A program made the position numbers and the translations under genes. Shown here piece after piece: positions 8,560 to 15,404 of a stretch of 64,000 bases of DNA (positions are counted from its first letter, which is position 1; the number at the start of each line of letters is the position of its first letter). This stretch comes from Cupriavidus pauculus (lineage in GTDB: Bacteria > Pseudomonadota > Gammaproteobacteria > Burkholderiales > Burkholderiaceae): contig NZ_CP033969.1 in NCBI RefSeq assembly GCF_003854935.1, positions 1,922,001 to 1,986,000 of the forward strand, in the 5' to 3' direction. Below the pieces are notes generated by a model. The model saw only the letters and a program-made list of their open reading frames with translations. It ran no database searches and had not been told where the DNA came from.

Positions 8560-8898
8560 ATGGACCTGAATGAATTGAACGTGCCGGGGGGCACCGGTGG
8601 CGCGCTGGGCTTCATCGTGGCGGCGGTAAGCGGGGCGATCTGGTTCATCCGTAAAGCCTGGCGCAACGACAAGGTGGATGGGGCAGAAACACAGGCTCAG
8701 ATCGACATCATCGCCAAGCTGTCTGAGCAGGTGGACAAGGCAAATGCCCGCGCGGATCTTGCCGAGCAGCGCGCCGACACCGCTTACAAGGAACGTAACG
8801 ACGCGTACCGCGAGATTGGGGAGCTCAAAGGAACCATCGCAGCGCTGACTGCCGAGGTGCGCTTGCTCAAGGAGAGGCTGGATGGCAAGGATTCGTGA
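8560..8898 (+). CDS. Membrane-anchored coiled-coil lysis protein (holin candidate)
   Basis: A 112-residue protein with one membrane segment near the N-terminus (GALGFIVAAVSGAIWFIRKAW) followed by a long charged coiled coil. The ATG at 8560 has GGGG six bases upstream and is preferred; an in-frame ATG at 8527 overlaps the endolysin stop (ATGA) and would add 11 residues. Topology and position just after the endolysin fit a holin or an accessory of one. No sequence motif proves this. Confidence 0.5.
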   Translation: MDLNELNVPGGTGGALGFIVAAVSGAIWFIRKAWRNDKVDGAETQAQIDIIAKLSEQVDKANARADLAEQRADTAYKERNDAYREIGELKGTIAALTAEVRLLKERLDGKDS

Positions 8899-9313
8899 TT
8901 GGCTGGCGCGCCACCGCGCCACGTTCGCCCGCACCGCCCACATGCTTGAAGCCGTAACCCTTATGGCGCTGATGGTTGGTGGCGGGATGGGCGCAGGGTA
9001 TGCGCTCTGCCAGTGGCAATTCCGCGATCAGATGGCGCAGCAGCGTGACGACCATCAGGCCGAGATCGCGCGGCTGCAGGGCGCCTACACCCAGACGCTG
9101 GAGGCGCTGACACCAAAGGTGACCGCGGCGGCCGGCGCGGCGGCCCAGGCGGCGGAGGCGTCGGTAGAGGCGGCGAAGTCCGTGAAGCGCGTCGCGCGAC
9201 CGGCTACAGCGCCGGCGTCCACCGCTCCGCGCCCCCTCACCGAGGCGGAGCGACAGGACGTGAACCGCGACATCGAGGCGGCGAACCGGAAGGTGAGGGA
9301 GGCCCGGAAATGA
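8882..9313 (+). CDS. Phage membrane protein of the lysis cassette
   Basis: A 143-residue protein overlapping the upstream gene by 17 bases, with an AAGGAGAGG ribosome site ahead of its ATG. It has one membrane segment (LEAVTLMALMVGGGMGAGYALC), then an alpha-helical, alanine-rich region and a Pro/Ala linker. The topology is similar to its upstream neighbour, so either could be the holin. The next gene starts within its stop codon (ATGA). Confidence 0.5.
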   Translation: MARIRDWLARHRATFARTAHMLEAVTLMALMVGGGMGAGYALCQWQFRDQMAQQRDDHQAEIARLQGAYTQTLEALTPKVTAAAGAAAQAAEASVEAAKSVKRVARPATAPASTAPRPLTEAERQDVNRDIEAANRKVREARK

Positions 9314-9498
9314 GAATCCTGTTGCTCTGCCTGTTCCTGGGCGGCTGCGCCGCGGCCGAGCCGCCTGCTGCGCCGGCACATCTGCCGCGTCACTGCGACA
9401 CCCTGCCCACCCTGAAGCCCGGCGCCACGCGCGCCGACATGCTCGAACACATTCGCGTGACGGCGGATCTCTACGCGCGCTGCGCGGCAACGCCATGA
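9310..9498 (+). CDS. Small phage lipoprotein
   Basis: A 62-residue protein with a lipoprotein signal (MRILLLCLFLGGCAAAE, lipobox LGGC), so the mature protein is a lipid-anchored peptide of about 50 residues with two further cysteines. It starts in the stop codon of the previous gene and ends in the start codon of the i-spanin (both ATGA). Its sequence does not resemble the nested o-spanin in this cassette, so its function is unknown. Confidence 0.6.
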   Translation: MRILLLCLFLGGCAAAEPPAAPAHLPRHCDTLPTLKPGATRADMLEHIRVTADLYARCAATP

Positions 9499-9896
9499 TC
9501 CCGCTCATTGCCGCCCGGGCCGCGCTGTCGGCTGTTCCTTGGCGTGCCATCGGCGCCGCGCTGCTGGCCGCGGCCATCTTCTCCGCCGGTTGGGTGGCCA
9601 ACGGCTGGCGCAAGGACGCCGAGATAGAGCGCATGAAGACGGTAAGTGCTCAGGCCGACCTCGCTGGCGCCCACAAGGCGATGGAGGATCTCGGCAAGGC
9701 CAGCGCGGCCATCCGAACTAAGGCCGACGAGTTCAACGCCAGCCAGGCCACGCTGGCCGCCAAGGTCGATCAGGCCGTCAAGGAATTTCGAAATGCTAAG
9801 AAGCCTCTGCCTGTGGATTGCCGCCCTGACGATTTCCGGGTGCGCAAGCTGTCCGACGCCGTCGACGCGGCCAAGCAAGCCGCCGCCGCTCGATAG
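9495..9896 (+). CDS. i-spanin (Rz-like)
   Basis: A 133-residue protein with an N-terminal membrane anchor (IGAALLAAAIFSAGWVANGW) and a long periplasmic coiled coil rich in Ala, Lys and Glu. This is the classic layout of the inner-membrane spanin subunit that fuses inner and outer membranes at the end of lysis. A lipoprotein gene in another frame begins inside its last third and extends beyond it, which confirms a spanin pair. Confidence 0.8.
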   Translation: MIPLIAARAALSAVPWRAIGAALLAAAIFSAGWVANGWRKDAEIERMKTVSAQADLAGAHKAMEDLGKASAAIRTKADEFNASQATLAAKVDQAVKEFRNAKKPLPVDCRPDDFRVRKLSDAVDAAKQAAAAR

Positions 9897-10044
9897 TGCG
9901 CTGGCCGCGCCGTGCCGGATCCCGGACGCGCCGGCGGCCGCCGACTACGACGCCTGGCAGGAATGGATGATGGGGGACGTGCTGAGGGCGCTGGGGGAAT
10001 GCGCAGCCAAGCACCGGAAAACGGTGGAGGCGTGGCCTCGGTAG
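9793..10044 (+). CDS. o-spanin (Rz1-like lipoprotein), nested in the i-spanin
   Basis: An 83-residue protein begins at an ATG inside the i-spanin gene in another frame. It opens with a lipoprotein signal (MLRSLCLWIAALTISGCAS, lipobox ISGC) and is proline-rich just after it (PSTRPSKPPP), as Rz1 proteins are. About 100 bases overlap the i-spanin. It would sit in the outer membrane and pair with the i-spanin coiled coil. Confidence 0.8.
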   Translation: MLRSLCLWIAALTISGCASCPTPSTRPSKPPPLDSALAAPCRIPDAPAAADYDAWQEWMMGDVLRALGECAAKHRKTVEAWPR

Positions 10045-10046
10045 CC

Positions 10047-10082
10047 GAAAAAGACGGCGAGGCGTGCGGGTGCCGCCTCGCC
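10047..10082 (-). terminator. Leftward Rho-independent terminator
   Basis: The stem GGCGAGGC and GCCTCGCC (10056-10063 and 10075-10082) reads, on the minus strand, into a run of T residues (plus-strand A run at 10048-10052). It would stop leftward transcription from the XRE, ligase and DUF2188 group before it runs into the lysis cassette. Confidence 0.65.
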
Positions 10083-10358
10083 GGGTGAACGCTGTGAGTT
10101 TTCTCAGCAACGAACCCTTGTTCTCGGCGCAGTCCGCAGGTTTCGTAGACCCAAAAAAAGCAGCCACGGCCGCCATAGCGATGGCTTCAACGATTTAGGA
10201 AGTAATCACCGGTTTTCCCGGCGGTGCCGAGGATGTCACGGAAAAGCGGCCTGGCGCATCGCCCAAGGGTGAGAACTACCGCTTAAATCGCGCGGGGTAC
10301 CCAAACCGCGGCCCGGATGGGTCGTGGCTGAATGTAAGTTCCAGTTCCCGGAACTGTC
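10083..10358. other. Gap between lysis cassette and leftward cargo group
   Basis: No reading frame here has convincing coding character. A short run of seven A residues (around 10153) and generally lower GC content are visible, but I see no clear promoter or repeat. Confidence 0.4.
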
Positions 10359-10646
10359 CTACGCTGGCGCCCCGCTAGGGGCGTCTAACGCGCAATACCC
10401 GTGGGCCTCAATATCGTTCATGACGGCGGACGGCATCAGACCCAGCATGGGGGTGTCGACGTCTAGTCGAGAGTCTGCCGATGTTTCGATGGGCCCTAAC
10501 CACTCGATGACGTTAGAGGGGAGCGTCGCCAAATCGGTACCAACGCGGACAAAAAGCGCGCGATGTCCGCTGCGATGGAGCGTGATCAACATGATGATTT
10601 GAGCACTTCCAGATGGGCATATCGTCCGGCGCATGGCCGGCTTCAA
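10359..10646 (-). CDS. Uncharacterised 95-residue protein, weakly YcgL-like
   Basis: A leftward reading frame. Residues 27-80 (LFVRVGTDLATLPSNVIEWL, then LMPSAVMNDIEAHGYC) read like a real compact domain. The pattern of a hydrophobic strand, LP followed by a helix, and a final I..HGY resembles YcgL-type proteins. It lies just downstream of the XRE regulator on the same strand and before a leftward terminator, which supports expression. A 92-residue frame on the opposite strand (10324-10602) has no such pattern and is treated as a shadow. Confidence 0.35.
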   Translation of the reverse strand: MKPAMRRTICPSGSAQIIMLITLHRSGHRALFVRVGTDLATLPSNVIEWLGPIETSADSRLDVDTPMLGLMPSAVMNDIEAHGYCALDAPSGAPA

Positions 10647-10667
10647 AGGGAACGTGGTTGGGGCGAT

Positions 10668-11006
10668 TCAGGCGATGACGTTTAGCTGGCCGGGCGTGAT
10701 GCCGAGCGCAGAGGCTACCTTCACCCGCGTCGCCTTGCGCATCTTGCCGTTGCCGTTCTCCATCTCGGCGTAGCCAGGCTGGGAAATGCCCATGCGGTCG
10801 GCAACTTCTTTCTGGGTCAGGTTCAGATGCTCGCGCCAGGCGCGGGCCGGGCTAAGGCCCCCCACCAGGAGACGGTGGGCAACCTCATTGGGAACCCAGT
10901 CACGGTCAGCGCCGCGGTCGGAGACATAGTCGGCGTATGGGATCACCACGAAGGCCGGCTTGCCTTGTGCGTCGTGGATGATCTGAATGTTTGGCGGTGT
11001 GTCCAT
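10668..11006 (-). CDS. XRE-family DNA-binding protein with Phd/RelB-like N-terminus
   Basis: A 112-residue protein. The N-terminal third (IQIIHDAQGKPAFVVIPYADY) is like the opening of antitoxins with a Phd or RelB-type fold. The C-terminal part is a helix-turn-helix of the Cro/CI type (LTQKEVADRMGISQPGYAEM). The ATG at 11006 (MDTPPN) is chosen because a 25-residue upstream extension is hydrophobic, lysine-poor and unrelated to the family. No toxin gene adjoins it, so a regulator or orphan antitoxin role is more likely than a complete toxin-antitoxin pair. It may act on the operator pairs at 12.5 kb. Confidence 0.75.
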   Translation of the reverse strand: MDTPPNIQIIHDAQGKPAFVVIPYADYVSDRGADRDWVPNEVAHRLLVGGLSPARAWREHLNLTQKEVADRMGISQPGYAEMENGNGKMRKATRVKVASALGITPGQLNVIA

Positions 11007-11131
11007 CGTGTTCCGTGTTGTCCGGGTAAAGAAGTATAGGAGAACATAAGAAAACGTAAAACTAAAATATAGGAAAGGCATGCGGAAGCGCTACGTGGGC
11101 TCTCCGGGCGGGCACGATCCGTTGTGGAAGG

Positions 11132-11761
11132 TCATCGCTTGAAGCGTTCAAGCGGCACCGCGCCGGGGCGCTTCACCTTGATCCAGTCCGTCGAGCGCAC
11201 CCCGTCCTGATAGGGCGAGCCCAGCCGCTTCCCTACCACGCCTTCCAGTTTCAGCTCTAGGGCGGAGCGATACAGCCAGTCGCCGTCGTCGACGCCCGTG
11301 ACATGGAGCACCTGGCCGCCGTGCGAGCGCAGCAGCTTGGCCAGCATTGCCTTGCGCTTCTCCAGCGCTACGGGCCGGAAGTCCCTCCCCATGGCGACCA
11401 GAACGTCGAACACGCAATAGACGACCAGGTCCGCGCCTTCGTACCAACCCTTGCGCCGCGCACGCGCGTGCAGGCGGTCGAAATTGCTCCGACCCAGGTC
11501 GTCCAGCACGCATACCTCTCCATCCAGCACGCTGCCACTCGGCATGTCCGCGACTACGGCGGCCACCTCCGGGAACCAGGCAGTCGCGTCAATGCCGCCG
11601 CGGCTCTTCAGCTGGGCCGTGGATCCGGTACTGGCCAAGACTCGGTAGCCGTCGTACTTGATCTCGTAGAGCCAGTCGGCCTCGCGCGGAATGGTTTTGC
11701 GCTCTGTAAGCAGCATGGGGCAGAGCTGGTCCAGTGTCGGAGCGCCGTCGCCTCGGGGCAT
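11132..11761 (-). CDS. Minimal ATP-dependent DNA ligase (adenylation domain only)
   Basis: A 209-residue nucleotidyltransferase. It has motif I with the catalytic Lys (YEIKYDGYR), motif III-like VLDGEVCVLDD, motif IV LEGVVGKR and motif V TDWIKVKR, in the order of LigD-type and phage ligases. The protein ends right after motif V, so the OB-fold that most ligases need is absent. Minimal ligases of this kind can join nicks slowly or depend on partners. It starts five bases after the DUF2188 gene, with an AAGGG ribosome site inside that gene, so the two are one transcript. Confidence 0.85.
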   Translation of the reverse strand: MPRGDGAPTLDQLCPMLLTERKTIPREADWLYEIKYDGYRVLASTGSTAQLKSRGGIDATAWFPEVAAVVADMPSGSVLDGEVCVLDDLGRSNFDRLHARARRKGWYEGADLVVYCVFDVLVAMGRDFRPVALEKRKAMLAKLLRSHGGQVLHVTGVDDGDWLYRSALELKLEGVVGKRLGSPYQDGVRSTDWIKVKRPGAVPLERFKR

Positions 11762-11766
11762 GGCGC

Positions 11767-11985
11767 CTAGCCCTTGACGTCGCGGGGGTCATGGCCGAAG
11801 GAGTTCCGAGCGCGGATCTGGCCGTCGAGGCCGTGAATCAGCAACTCGACCTTGTCGCGCTTGGCGCGCTCGGTGCCGGCGGCAATCGCTTCTTCCTGCG
11901 TGAAGAACATTGTTCGGTCGCCGCCGCCGCCCGTCTCAACGGCCCATTCGTTGCCGGCCGGTACCACATGGATATCTGCTGCCAT
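11767..11985 (-). CDS. DUF2188 protein
   Basis: A 72-residue protein that matches the small DUF2188 family: a strand with HVVPAGNEWAVE, then a helix (TQEEAIAAGTERAKRDKVEL), then the signature LLIHGLDGQIRARNSFGHDP. Members are common in phages, and their function is unknown. It is the first gene of a two-gene transcript with the minimal ligase. Confidence 0.8.
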   Translation of the reverse strand: MAADIHVVPAGNEWAVETGGGGDRTMFFTQEEAIAAGTERAKRDKVELLIHGLDGQIRARNSFGHDPRDVKG

Positions 11986-12077
11986 GGCTGTCTCCTAGAG
12001 TTATGAAGACAGTCTGCGCGTGGTCCACGCATCGCCACTATCGGTAGGCGTCTGACATCCACTTAAGGGGTGCGGGC

Positions 12078-12103
12078 AAAAAAAACCACGCAGTTCTGCG
12101 TGG
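12078..12103 (-). terminator. Leftward Rho-independent terminator
   Basis: An 8-bp stem (CCACGCAG and CTGCGTGG) is followed on the minus strand by eight T residues (plus-strand A run at 12078-12085). It would end a leftward transcript arriving from the control region around 12.2-12.5 kb. Confidence 0.7.
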
Positions 12104-12225
12104 TGACTTGGAAAATCGCGGGGTCAATCGCGAACCGTTAGTGTGCCCTCGTCGTGTGATGTTGTCGTCCCTACGCCGGTGGGGACGCCACGCTCTAAAG
12201 TTAGATCGTGTTGTGACGTAATACC

Positions 12226-12252
12226 GGGTTCACTTGCTTTTCCAGTGAACCC
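12226..12252. repeat. Perfect 9-bp inverted repeat
   Basis: GGGTTCACT and AGTGAACCC are separated by nine bases. There is no following T run on either strand, so it is an operator or structural hairpin rather than a terminator. It overlaps the end of the weak leftward reading frame 12230-12448. Confidence 0.5.
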
Positions 12253-12448
12253 GTTCCGTAGTAGTTCGGGGCTGGCGGCCCCGCCAGCCTCGCTTTTTTG
12301 CAATGCAGCTAGACCCGTTCTTGGCAGGCAGGGTCCGCCGAATCTTCTCTAGCACCCTGCGGTGCTTGTCCTCTGCCTCTTCCCACGTCTCAGACTCGAA
12401 GGACTTGCTCGTCGAGAGTCTGAGTACTGTACATATATACAGTATCAC
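12230..12448 (-). CDS. Possible small leftward protein under a LexA-type box
   Basis: A 72-residue frame. Its middle (SFESETWEEAEDKHRRVLEK, then IRRTLPAKNGSSC) looks like a helical, charged protein, and a leftward terminator lies about 130 bases downstream. The first codons overlap a LexA-type operator, so the true start is uncertain and may lie further in. I do not recognise a family. Low confidence. Confidence 0.25.
   Translation of the reverse strand: MILYICTVLRLSTSKSFESETWEEAEDKHRRVLEKIRRTLPAKNGSSCIAKKRGWRGRQPRTTTERVHWKSK
12425..12444. promoter_or_regulatory. LexA-type SOS box
   Basis: The palindrome TACTGTACATATATACAGTA contains CTGT-N8-ACAG with an AT-rich spacer and matches the classical LexA operator at nearly every position. 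Its site at the edge of the prophage, before a leftward frame and next to two other palindromes, suggests DNA-damage control of a prophage or integrase-region gene. Confidence 0.75.
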
Positions 12449-12505
12449 GCCGGGCGATTCCTCTGCGAGAATCGACTCGCTTCTTGGCCAATCACCGCCC
12501 CGCCA

Positions 12506-12548
12506 ACAACCTATCGGTTGTATCTCCGCGTTACAACATATTCGTTGT
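12506..12548. promoter_or_regulatory. Paired operators ACAAC-N6-GTTGT
   Basis: Two palindromes of identical design, ACAAC-N6-GTTGT, lie at 12506-12521 and 12533-12548. Their centres are 27 bp apart, a spacing compatible with cooperative binding of dimers. They sit between the LexA-type box and the integrase and resemble the operator arrays of phage repressors. Confidence 0.6.
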
Positions 12549-12656
12549 AAGCCATCCGGCCGAAGAAAGGCGTTATAGGGGCACGGGAAGGGGCATCGAA
12601 TCTACTCATAATGTGCGATGGCCCAATATGCAAGGGTTTCAGCCAAGTTTAGGATT

Positions 12657-12672
12657 CCTGTCGGCGGGACCA
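12657..12672. repeat. Left attachment-site candidate
   Basis: CCTGTCGGCGGGACCA is repeated exactly at 20146-20161. The flanking bases differ on both sides, so the match is a bounded 16-bp core next to the integrase, as expected for attL. Confidence 0.6.
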
Positions 12673-12700
12673 AGATTCCGCCCCTGGGCACCATGAATTC

Positions 12701-12715
12701 CCTTGATAATCAAGG
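12701..12715. promoter_or_regulatory. Palindrome in the integrase leader
   Basis: CCTTGAT-A-ATCAAGG is a perfect 7-bp inverted repeat 67 bases before the integrase ATG, and its flanks extend the symmetry imperfectly. It may be an operator or an integrase arm-binding site. Confidence 0.45.
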
Positions 12716-12781
12716 AATTGCAGCAGCTTAGCGCCAACCCAGAGTAGTTTCGGTGGGGTAGTCTTGTGAGATAGACTACTC

Positions 12782-14140
12782 ATGAAGCTGACTCTCGGTG
12801 TTCTGCGCGTGACTCTCAAACATGCCTTCCTTCGCGGTGGTGTCATCTACTACCAGCGAGCAATCCCGAAAGACCTACAGGACCGCTATTCCGCCAAGCT
12901 GGTGAAGGCCAGCCTTGAGACTGGCGATGTGCTGGTAGCAAAGCGGAAGATTGAGCAGCTAAACCGCGAGCTTGAAGCGGAGTGGTCGCTGATGCGCGGC
13001 CATCCTGACGCGACACCTAAGACCATCCAAGGGCAGGCCGTTGAGTTGCTCCGCAAGTGGGGCCTCACGGCAACCCCAACGGCTGACGATGAGGACGCTA
13101 TCGACCTCTTCCGCGATCACCTGGACGAGAAGCGCCAGCGATACGCAGAGGGCGATGATGAGGTATATCGGGATGCCGATGGCAGCGAGTACCTGAGCCC
13201 CGTTGAAATCAAAGCAGCACAGATCATCGCGGGCACCGTCAAGCCTGTCCTCACAGATGCCCTTGAGCTTTACCTGAAGCTGCACCCGAAGCGCGCTGAC
13301 AAACGCTTTGAGGACGGCGCAAGGCTCGTCTTCAAGACGCTCACGGATGCAGTGGGGGATAAGCCGATTGAAGACCTCTCACGCGAGGATGCGCACAAAT
13401 ACGTTGCTGCTGAGATTGCCCGTGGGGTGAAGACCGGCACTGTCAATCGCTACATGAATACGATCCGCGCCATCATCGGCACGTGGTTGCGGGAAAAGGA
13501 AATTGCCAAGACCAACCCATTCACCCGGATTCCGATTCCGGAGAATGGCAAGGATGCAAAGAAGCGGGAGCCCTTCACCGAGCCAGAACTCAAAATACTC
13601 TTCGCTGCGTGCAAGACCAAGGATGATGATGTCCGGTGGTTGACTGCCATCCTGGGAGACACTGGAGCCCGCCTAGCAGAGATTGCAGGGCTGGCCTTGG
13701 ATGACATCAACCTTGATGCCGAGATTCCCCACGTAGTCATTCAGCCGCACCCTTGGCGGTCCCTCAAGAATGACGTGAGTGCGCGCACAGTGCCGCTCTT
13801 GGGTCATGCCCTATGGGCCGCTCAACGGGTCAAAGAGAATGCACGGAAAGGCCAGCGTTTTGCATTCCCCCGGTACACCTCAGCGGAGGAGACCAAGGCC
13901 ACTCACGCATCCAACACTATTGCGAAGTGGATTCGGGCGCTGAAGGTTGATGGCGTGAAGATGAATCACACCGCGCATGAGCTACGCCACACGATGGCCG
14001 ACCGTCTGCGCGAGGTAGGCTGTCCTCCCGAGATTCGCCTTGCGATAGGTGGATGGACGATTGACGGTATCGGGGCCACCTACGGCAAGGGCTATACGCT
14101 TCGCGTCATGTCCGAGTGGCTCGGGAAAGTGACCATCTGA
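12782..14140 (+). CDS. Tyrosine-type phage integrase
   Basis: A 452-residue recombinase. The N-terminus (GGVIYYQRAIPKDLQDRY) is the arm-binding style seen in integrases of the DUF6538 type, and a core-binding region follows (SREDAHKYVAAEIARG). The catalytic domain shows the first Arg in DTGARLAEIAGL, the beta-strand Lys region in LKNDVSARTVPL, the HxxR box in HELRHTMADRL and the nucleophile Tyr in GATYGKGYT. All catalytic positions are intact. It lies just inside the left direct repeat, so it is the likely integrase of the 7.5-kb element. Confidence 0.9.
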   Translation: MKLTLGVLRVTLKHAFLRGGVIYYQRAIPKDLQDRYSAKLVKASLETGDVLVAKRKIEQLNRELEAEWSLMRGHPDATPKTIQGQAVELLRKWGLTATPTADDEDAIDLFRDHLDEKRQRYAEGDDEVYRDADGSEYLSPVEIKAAQIIAGTVKPVLTDALELYLKLHPKRADKRFEDGARLVFKTLTDAVGDKPIEDLSREDAHKYVAAEIARGVKTGTVNRYMNTIRAIIGTWLREKEIAKTNPFTRIPIPENGKDAKKREPFTEPELKILFAACKTKDDDVRWLTAILGDTGARLAEIAGLALDDINLDAEIPHVVIQPHPWRSLKNDVSARTVPLLGHALWAAQRVKENARKGQRFAFPRYTSAEETKATHASNTIAKWIRALKVDGVKMNHTAHELRHTMADRLREVGCPPEIRLAIGGWTIDGIGATYGKGYTLRVMSEWLGKVTI

Positions 14141-14152
14141 GGAGGTGGGATC

Positions 14153-14365
14153 ATGGCAGTTATTTTTCCTTGTGGTCAGTGCGAAGGTCACGGCCACACT
14201 GTTGCCCCCTCAGGTCAACATGAGGACTGCCCCAGGTGCAACGGAAGGGGATGGCTTGAGTCCACTGAGATGCGCCCTACGGATTACGACTTCCTAAGGG
14301 CAGTTCGGCATACGGGTGCATCTGCACCGAAGGATGATAGGACACCAAGAGAAACGCCCTCGTGA
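14153..14365 (+). CDS. Small DnaJ-type zinc-finger protein
   Basis: A 70-residue protein with two CxxCxGxG motifs (CGQCEGHG and CPRCNGRG), the zinc-binding repeats of DnaJ central domains. No J domain is present. A strong AGGAGGTG ribosome site precedes the ATG, and the gene follows the integrase by 12 bases. Its last 89 bases overlap the end of the opposing nuclease-like gene. Similar single-finger proteins are frequent in phages, with unknown role. Confidence 0.65.
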   Translation: MAVIFPCGQCEGHGHTVAPSGQHEDCPRCNGRGWLESTEMRPTDYDFLRAVRHTGASAPKDDRTPRETPS

Positions 14366-14876
14366 CTCCCTCGGGTTTCTCGAAGACGTGACCGCTCAGG
14401 AATTCCCGCACGGTTTCGATTGGGAGCATGGGCTCATCCGTGAATATCAGGACGATATATCCGCCCTCGTAAGGGCCACCCTTGAGTTTCCCGTAGCGTG
14501 TCCCCTTGTCAGCGATGCGGCGCGCTATCTCTGCGATGAACCGCTCCTTGGGCCACTGCGCCCAATCATAGACACGGCCCTCCTTGTACGCCTGGATTGC
14601 CTCTGGGCAGACTAGCTCAGTGACCTCTATGGCAATCCGCTTTCCCTCAACGTCTACCGCCTCGCAATCAGGTGGATCGTTGCCACGACCACGGCGCTTG
14701 ATGTCATCGAAGAAGGACTCTCCGGTGCGCTGAAGGGACTCCCAAAGGGTGGTCACTACGCCCCACTCCTCAATGTCCCTGTCAGTGGGCCAACCGTAGA
14801 AGTCTGCGTAGCCACGGCTCTTTTCCCGTGCAGCGCGCATCAGCGCTACGATTTCTTTTTCGTCTTCAGGTGTCAT
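14277..14876 (-). CDS. Predicted PD-(D/E)XK-like nuclease
   Basis: A 199-residue protein. The central region NDPPDCEAVDVEGKRI, followed by AIEVTELV, has the acidic residue, hairpin and E-x-T arrangement of restriction-endonuclease-like (PD-(D/E)XK) folds in which the usual Lys is replaced. Upstream are an acidic helix (TPEDEKEIVALMRAAREKSR) and a Trp-rich segment. Downstream, YIVLIFTDEPMLP looks like a further core strand. It faces the integrase and overlaps the zinc-finger gene end to end, so it has its own promoter near 14.9 kb. It could be defence cargo. The fold is inferred from motif spacing only. Confidence 0.55.
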   Translation of the reverse strand: MTPEDEKEIVALMRAAREKSRGYADFYGWPTDRDIEEWGVVTTLWESLQRTGESFFDDIKRRGRGNDPPDCEAVDVEGKRIAIEVTELVCPEAIQAYKEGRVYDWAQWPKERFIAEIARRIADKGTRYGKLKGGPYEGGYIVLIFTDEPMLPIETVREFLSGHVFEKPEGVTRAFLLVSYHPSVQMHPYAELPLGSRNP

Positions 14877-15101
14877 TGCGTCCCCCAGGGTGTGGAAATC
14901 CTACACCACAAAAATCTGAAAGCCTCCCCCTCGACTTGACTCAGGTGGCTTCCCCCCGGTGCCCCCTGCGCGGCCCATAGGAGGGCCACAGGGACTCACT
15001 GCCTGTGTAGGTGCAGCGTTTGCGAGGCTCAGCGAATCGGGCTAGCTGCATCACCCTCTTAGCCGCACACGCGGCCAACGCAACACGACAGAGGGTAAGA
15101 C

Positions 15102-15272
15102 ATGCCAGCAATCACCATCGACCTTCCGTACATCCGACTCGGCAACGTGGAGGCGTTCATTGAGCGTGTGTCCCCACGCAAGCGGGGCTCATGGTTCAGC
15201 CTCCAGCGTGACACCTCGGGGACTCTCTTGAGGTTCGCTTGGTGGGACGTACAGATGAACCGGCACACATAG
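15102..15272 (+). CDS. 56-residue protein of unknown function
   Basis: A short frame (MPAITIDLPYIRLGNVEAFI, ending WWDVQMNRHT) has a GAGGG ribosome site eight bases before the ATG. Its amphipathic N-terminus and aromatic C-terminus look protein-like. It ends before the repeat cluster in front of the serine recombinase. No family is recognised. Confidence 0.45.
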   Translation: MPAITIDLPYIRLGNVEAFIERVSPRKRGSWFSLQRDTSGTLLRFAWWDVQMNRHT

Positions 15273-15289
15273 CAGCGCCTCCGCTCTTC

Positions 15290-15393
15290 TGTACGAATGG
15301 GATCACTTACGTACTCCCCTTACAACACATGTACGAAACTGAGGCTTGCAATCTTTCGTACACCATCTATTATTCGTACATCCCTTTCGTACA
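15290..15393. repeat. Cluster of TTTCGTACA repeats in front of the serine recombinase
   Basis: Five copies of a 9-bp unit occur in 104 bases: TGTACGAA at 15290 and TGTACGAAA at 15330 in one orientation, then TTTCGTACA at 15354, ATTCGTACA at 15372 and TTTCGTACA at 15385 in the other. The second and third copies form an inverted pair. The cluster ends 12 bases before the recombinase ATG, which is the usual place for a res-type site that is also the gene's own operator. Confidence 0.6.
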
Positions 15394-15404
15394 GAGAGCT
15401 AATC

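Noticed and set aside
10324-10602. Plus-strand 92-residue frame after the lysis cassette
   Set aside because: The opposite strand gives a more protein-like sequence in line with its neighbours' direction, and the plus frame has no ribosome site or domain.
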